Assembly (NCBI RefSeq): GCF_000725545.1
Contig: NZ_JNZP01000020.1
Coordinates: 1 to 64,000, forward strand
DNA length: 64,000 nucleotides
Direction of reading: 5' to 3'
Origin: Streptomyces exfoliatus
GTDB taxonomy: Bacteria > Actinomycetota > Actinomycetes > Streptomycetales > Streptomycetaceae
Made by a program: the position numbers and the translations under genes. Shown here in pieces: positions 60,963 to 64,000 of this stretch (positions within the stretch are counted from its first letter, which is position 1; every line of letters begins with the position of its first letter). A model generated the notes under the pieces. It was not told the origin of the DNA. It did no database searches and worked only from the letters and a program-made list of their open reading frames with translations.

Positions 60963-63900
60963 ATGCTTCTGCTGCTGTCGCACTCCGACACCGACCTGCT
61001 CAGCGCCCGCGCGGCGAACGCCGCCTCCGCCGGCGTCCCGGTGGAGTACCGCTTCGCCAACCCCGCCCGCCTTCCCCTCGCCGAACTGCCCGGCCTCCTC
61101 GACGGCGTCGACCTCGTCGTCGTACGCCTCCTCGGCGGGCTCCGCTCCTGGGAGGACGGCCTCGACGCGGTCCGCGCCGCCGGAAAGCCGGTCGTCGTCC
61201 TCAGCGGCGAACAGGCCCCCGACGCGCAGCTGATGGAGACGTCCACCGTCCCCATCGGCGTCGCCACCGAGGCGCACGCCTACCTGGCGCACGGCGGCCC
61301 CGGGAACCTGGAGCAGCTGGCCCGCTTCCTCTCCGACACCGTCCTGCTCACCGGCCACGGCTTCGAGGCCCCGGCCGCCGCCCCCACCTGGGGCTCCCTT
61401 GAGCGCACCCCCCGGACGACCGCCGGCCCCACGATCGCCGTGCTCTACTACCGCGCCCACCACATGAGCGGGAACACCGCCTTCGTCGGCGCCCTCTGCG
61501 AGGCGATCGAGGACGCCGGCGCGCAGGCCCTCCCGCTGTACGTGGCGTCCCTGCGTGCCCCCGAGCCGGAGCTGCTGGACACCCTCCGCGGCGCGGACGC
61601 GATCGTCACCACCGTCCTCGCCGCCGGCGGCACCAAGCCCGCGGAGGCGCAGGCGGGCGGCGACGAGGAGGCCTGGGACGCGGGCGCGCTCGCCGCGCTC
61701 GACGTGCCGATCCTCCAGGCCCTGTGCCTGACCGGCTCGCGCGCCGCCTGGGAGGAGAACGACGAGGGCCTCTCCCCGCTGGACGCCGCCAGCCAGGTCG
61801 CCGTCCCCGAGTTCGACGGCCGGCTCATCACCGTCCCGTTCTCCTTCAAGGAGATCGACGAGGACGGCCTGCCCGCGTACGTGGCCGACGCCGAGCGCGC
61901 CGCCCGCGTCGCCGGGATCGCCGTACGCCACGCCCGCCTCCGGCACATCCCGAACGCCGACAAGAAGCTGGCGCTCGTCCTCTCCGCGTACCCGACGAAG
62001 CACTCCCGCATCGGCAACGCCGTCGGCCTCGACACCCCCGCGTCCGCCGTCTCCCTCCTGCGCCGCCTGATCGCCGAGGGGTACGACTTCGGTCCCGCCG
62101 AGGAGCTGCCCGGCCTGGTGTCCGGCGACGGCGACGAGCTGATCTACGCCCTCATCGAGGCCGGCGGCCACGACCAGGACTGGCTGACGGAGGAGCAGCT
62201 CGCCCGCAACCCGGTCCGCATCCCGGCCGCCGACTACAAGCGCTGGTACGCGACCCTGCCCGAGGAGCTCCGGACTCACGTCGAGGAGCACTGGGGCCCG
62301 GCGCCCGGCGAGATGTTCCTCGACCGCTCGCGCAACCCGGAGGGCGACATCGTCCTCGCCGCGCTGCGGCGAGGGAACCTGCTGATCCTCATCCAGCCGC
62401 CGCGCGGCTTCGGCGAGAACCCGATCGCGATCTACCACGACCCCGATCTGCCGCCGTCGCACCACTACCTCGCGGCCTACCGCTGGATCGCGGCCCGCGC
62501 GGAGGACGGCGGCTTCGGCGCCGACGCCATGGTCCACCTGGGCAAGCACGGCAACCTGGAGTGGCTGCCCGGCAAGAACGCCGGCCTGTCCGCCGCCTGC
62601 GGCCCGGACGCGGCGCTCGGCGACATCCCCCTGATCTACCCCTTCCTCGTCAACGACCCGGGCGAGGGCACGCAGGCCAAGCGGCGCGTCCACGCCACCC
62701 TCGTCGACCACCTGGTGCCGCCGATGGCCCGCGCCGACTCGTACGGCGACATCGCCCGCCTGGAGCAGCTGCTCGACGAGTACGCGCAGATCTCCTCCAT
62801 GGACCCGGCGAAGCTGCCCGCGATCCGCGCCCAGATCTGGACGCTGATCCAGGCGGCGAAGCTCGACCACGACCTGGGCCTCCAGGAGCGCCCGGAGGAC
62901 GACGGCTTCGACGACTTCCTGCTGCACGTCGACGGCTGGCTGTGCGAGGTCAAGGACGCCCAGATCCGCGACGGCCTGCACGTCCTGGGCGGCGCCCCGG
63001 AGGGCGAGGCCAGGGTCAACCTGGTGCTGTCCATCCTGCGCGCCCGCCAGATCTGGGGCGGCACGCAGGCGCTGCCCGGCCTGCGCGAGGCGCTGGGCCT
63101 GGACGAGTCGGCCGCGACCCGCACCACCGCCGACGAGGCGGAGGCGAAGGCCCGCGAGCTGGTCGAGGCGATGGAGGCGGCGGACTGGTCCGTGGCCGCG
63201 ATCGCGTCCGTGGCCGCCGCGTACGGCCCCGAGGTGCACGCCGTCCTCCGCTTCGCCTGCGAGCAGGTCGTGCCGCGCCTGGCCGGCACCACCGACGAGC
63301 TGACGCACGCCGTGCACGCCCTGAACGGCGGCTTCGTCCCGGCGGGCCCGTCCGGCTCCCCCCTCCGCGGCCTGGTCAACGTCCTGCCGACCGGCCGGAA
63401 CTTCTACTCCGTCGACCCGAAGGCCGTGCCGTCCCGGCTCGCCTGGGAGACCGGGCAGGCGCTCGCCGACTCGCTCCTGGAGCGCTACCGCACCGACAAC
63501 GGCGAGTGGCCGACCTCCGTCGGACTCTCCCTCTGGGGTACGAGCGCGATGCGCACCGCGGGCGACGACGTCGCCGAGGCGCTCGCCCTGCTCGGCGTCC
63601 GCCCGCTGTGGGACGAGGCCTCGCGCCGGGTCAACGGCCTGGAGCCGATCCCGCTCGCCGAGCTCGGCCGTCCCCGCGTCGACGTCACGCTGCGCATCTC
63701 CGGCTTCTTCCGCGACGCGTTCCCGCACGTCATCGGCCTCCTGGACGACGCCGTTCGGCTGGTGGCGTCCCTGGACGAACCGGCCGAGGACAACTACGTG
63801 CGGGCGCACGCGCAGGCCGACCTCGCCGAGCACGGCGACGAACGGCGCGCCACCACCCGCATCTTCGGATCCCGGCCCGGCACGTACGGCGCGGGCATCC

Positions 63901-64000
63901 TCCAGCTGATCGACTCCCGCGACTGGCGCACGGACGCCGACCTGGCGGAGGTCTACACGGTCTGGGGCGGCTACGCCTACGGCCGGGGTCTGGAAGGCCG
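60963..64000 (+). CDS. cobN: cobaltochelatase subunit CobN (cut by window end)
   Basis: The first 1012 residues are present of a roughly 1200-aa chelatase subunit that inserts cobalt into hydrogenobyrinate a,c-diamide. It begins MLLLLSHSDTDLLSARAAN. Signatures include LVLSAYPTKHSRIGNAVGLD, LIQPPRGFGENPIAIYHD, VHLGKHGNLEWLPGK and FRDAFPHVIGLLDDA, all of the CobN/ChlH family. ATG 60963 has GAGGAAGG 12 bases upstream, in the riboswitch expression platform. The open frame continues past base 64000. Confidence 0.96.
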   Translation, partial: MLLLLSHSDTDLLSARAANAASAGVPVEYRFANPARLPLAELPGLLDGVDLVVVRLLGGLRSWEDGLDAVRAAGKPVVVLSGEQAPDAQLMETSTVPIGVATEAHAYLAHGGPGNLEQLARFLSDTVLLTGHGFEAPAAAPTWGSLERTPRTTAGPTIAVLYYRAHHMSGNTAFVGALCEAIEDAGAQALPLYVASLRAPEPELLDTLRGADAIVTTVLAAGGTKPAEAQAGGDEEAWDAGALAALDVPILQALCLTGSRAAWEENDEGLSPLDAASQVAVPEFDGRLITVPFSFKEIDEDGLPAYVADAERAARVAGIAVRHARLRHIPNADKKLALVLSAYPTKHSRIGNAVGLDTPASAVSLLRRLIAEGYDFGPAEELPGLVSGDGDELIYALIEAGGHDQDWLTEEQLARNPVRIPAADYKRWYATLPEELRTHVEEHWGPAPGEMFLDRSRNPEGDIVLAALRRGNLLILIQPPRGFGENPIAIYHDPDLPPSHHYLAAYRWIAARAEDGGFGADAMVHLGKHGNLEWLPGKNAGLSAACGPDAALGDIPLIYPFLVNDPGEGTQAKRRVHATLVDHLVPPMARADSYGDIARLEQLLDEYAQISSMDPAKLPAIRAQIWTLIQAAKLDHDLGLQERPEDDGFDDFLLHVDGWLCEVKDAQIRDGLHVLGGAPEGEARVNLVLSILRARQIWGGTQALPGLREALGLDESAATRTTADEAEAKARELVEAMEAADWSVAAIASVAAAYGPEVHAVLRFACEQVVPRLAGTTDELTHAVHALNGGFVPAGPSGSPLRGLVNVLPTGRNFYSVDPKAVPSRLAWETGQALADSLLERYRTDNGEWPTSVGLSLWGTSAMRTAGDDVAEALALLGVRPLWDEASRRVNGLEPIPLAELGRPRVDVTLRISGFFRDAFPHVIGLLDDAVRLVASLDEPAEDNYVRAHAQADLAEHGDERRATTRIFGSRPGTYGAGILQLIDSRDWRTDADLAEVYTVWGGYAYGRGLEG

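Noticed and set aside
60714..63833. Very long open frame on the minus strand opposite cobN, in phase with cobG
   Set aside because: cobN signatures and its riboswitch are on the plus strand. The minus frame upstream of cobG is low-complexity and has no start signal.

Overview
The window is high-GC actinomycete chromosome, almost certainly Streptomyces. The reasons are codon usage with strong G/C at third positions, frequent GTG starts, ATGA-coupled genes, XRE/DUF5753-DUF397 pairs, SpoIIE-type phosphatases, and typical housekeeping genes (aspS, metG, an actinobacterial bL37). No rRNA, tRNA, CRISPR array or complete insertion sequence was recognised.

Layout. 0.1-5.0 kb: a long acyl-CoA dehydrogenase, then a three-gene minus-strand unit (small helical protein, DUF1023 alpha/beta hydrolase, lipoprotein). 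5.1-13.0 kb: SseB-like protein, pirin, AI-2E-type permease, metallo-beta-lactamase-fold protein, a PAS-GAF-SpoIIE-HATPase phosphatase, and aspS with a textbook terminator. 13.1-19.2 kb: a coupled minus-strand operon encoding an SseB-like protein, a helical partner, a 1546-aa RHS polymorphic toxin with a type VII-secretion-like N-terminus, and a small probable immunity protein. 19.4-23.3 kb: regulators (helix-turn-helix protein, RsbW-like kinase, XRE/DUF397 pair), a Uma2 protein and a DoxX-like protein. 23.4-36.2 kb: metG, a VWA protein, a Tat-exported PhoX phosphatase behind a probable PHO box, an APC permease, a FUSC protein and small envelope proteins. 36.2-41.7 kb: a MocR regulator divergent from a hydrolase, and an Rrf2-MFS-RidA cluster with matching palindromes. 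41.9-43.7 kb: a DrrAB-type ABC exporter.

44.0-47.2 kb is the most unusual part. A divergently transcribed 24-aa peptide, too short for ordinary gene callers, has a strong ribosome binding site and its own terminator. It faces a ThiF/MccB-like adenylating enzyme with an N-terminal RRE-like domain, an M50 membrane peptidase that also has a PqqD/RRE-like N-terminus, and a DUF6879 protein. The peptide ends in asparagine, the residue that MccB modifies in microcin C. I read this as a candidate RiPP (possibly peptide-nucleotide) locus. No close characterised relative is known to me.

47.3-64.0 kb: an FMN reductase/LLM monooxygenase pair, then a split cobalamin (corrin ring) cluster: cobL-cobM (+), cbiD (-), cobK (+), cobG-cobH-cobIJ (-), and cobN (+, cut by the window end) behind a cobalamin riboswitch. 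A serine hydrolase and a secreted tachylectin-like repeat protein sit inside this cluster. Several genes (sseB-like, DUF6126, cobM, serine hydrolase, cobIJ) are followed by, or end in, a short degenerate tandem duplication at the stop codon.
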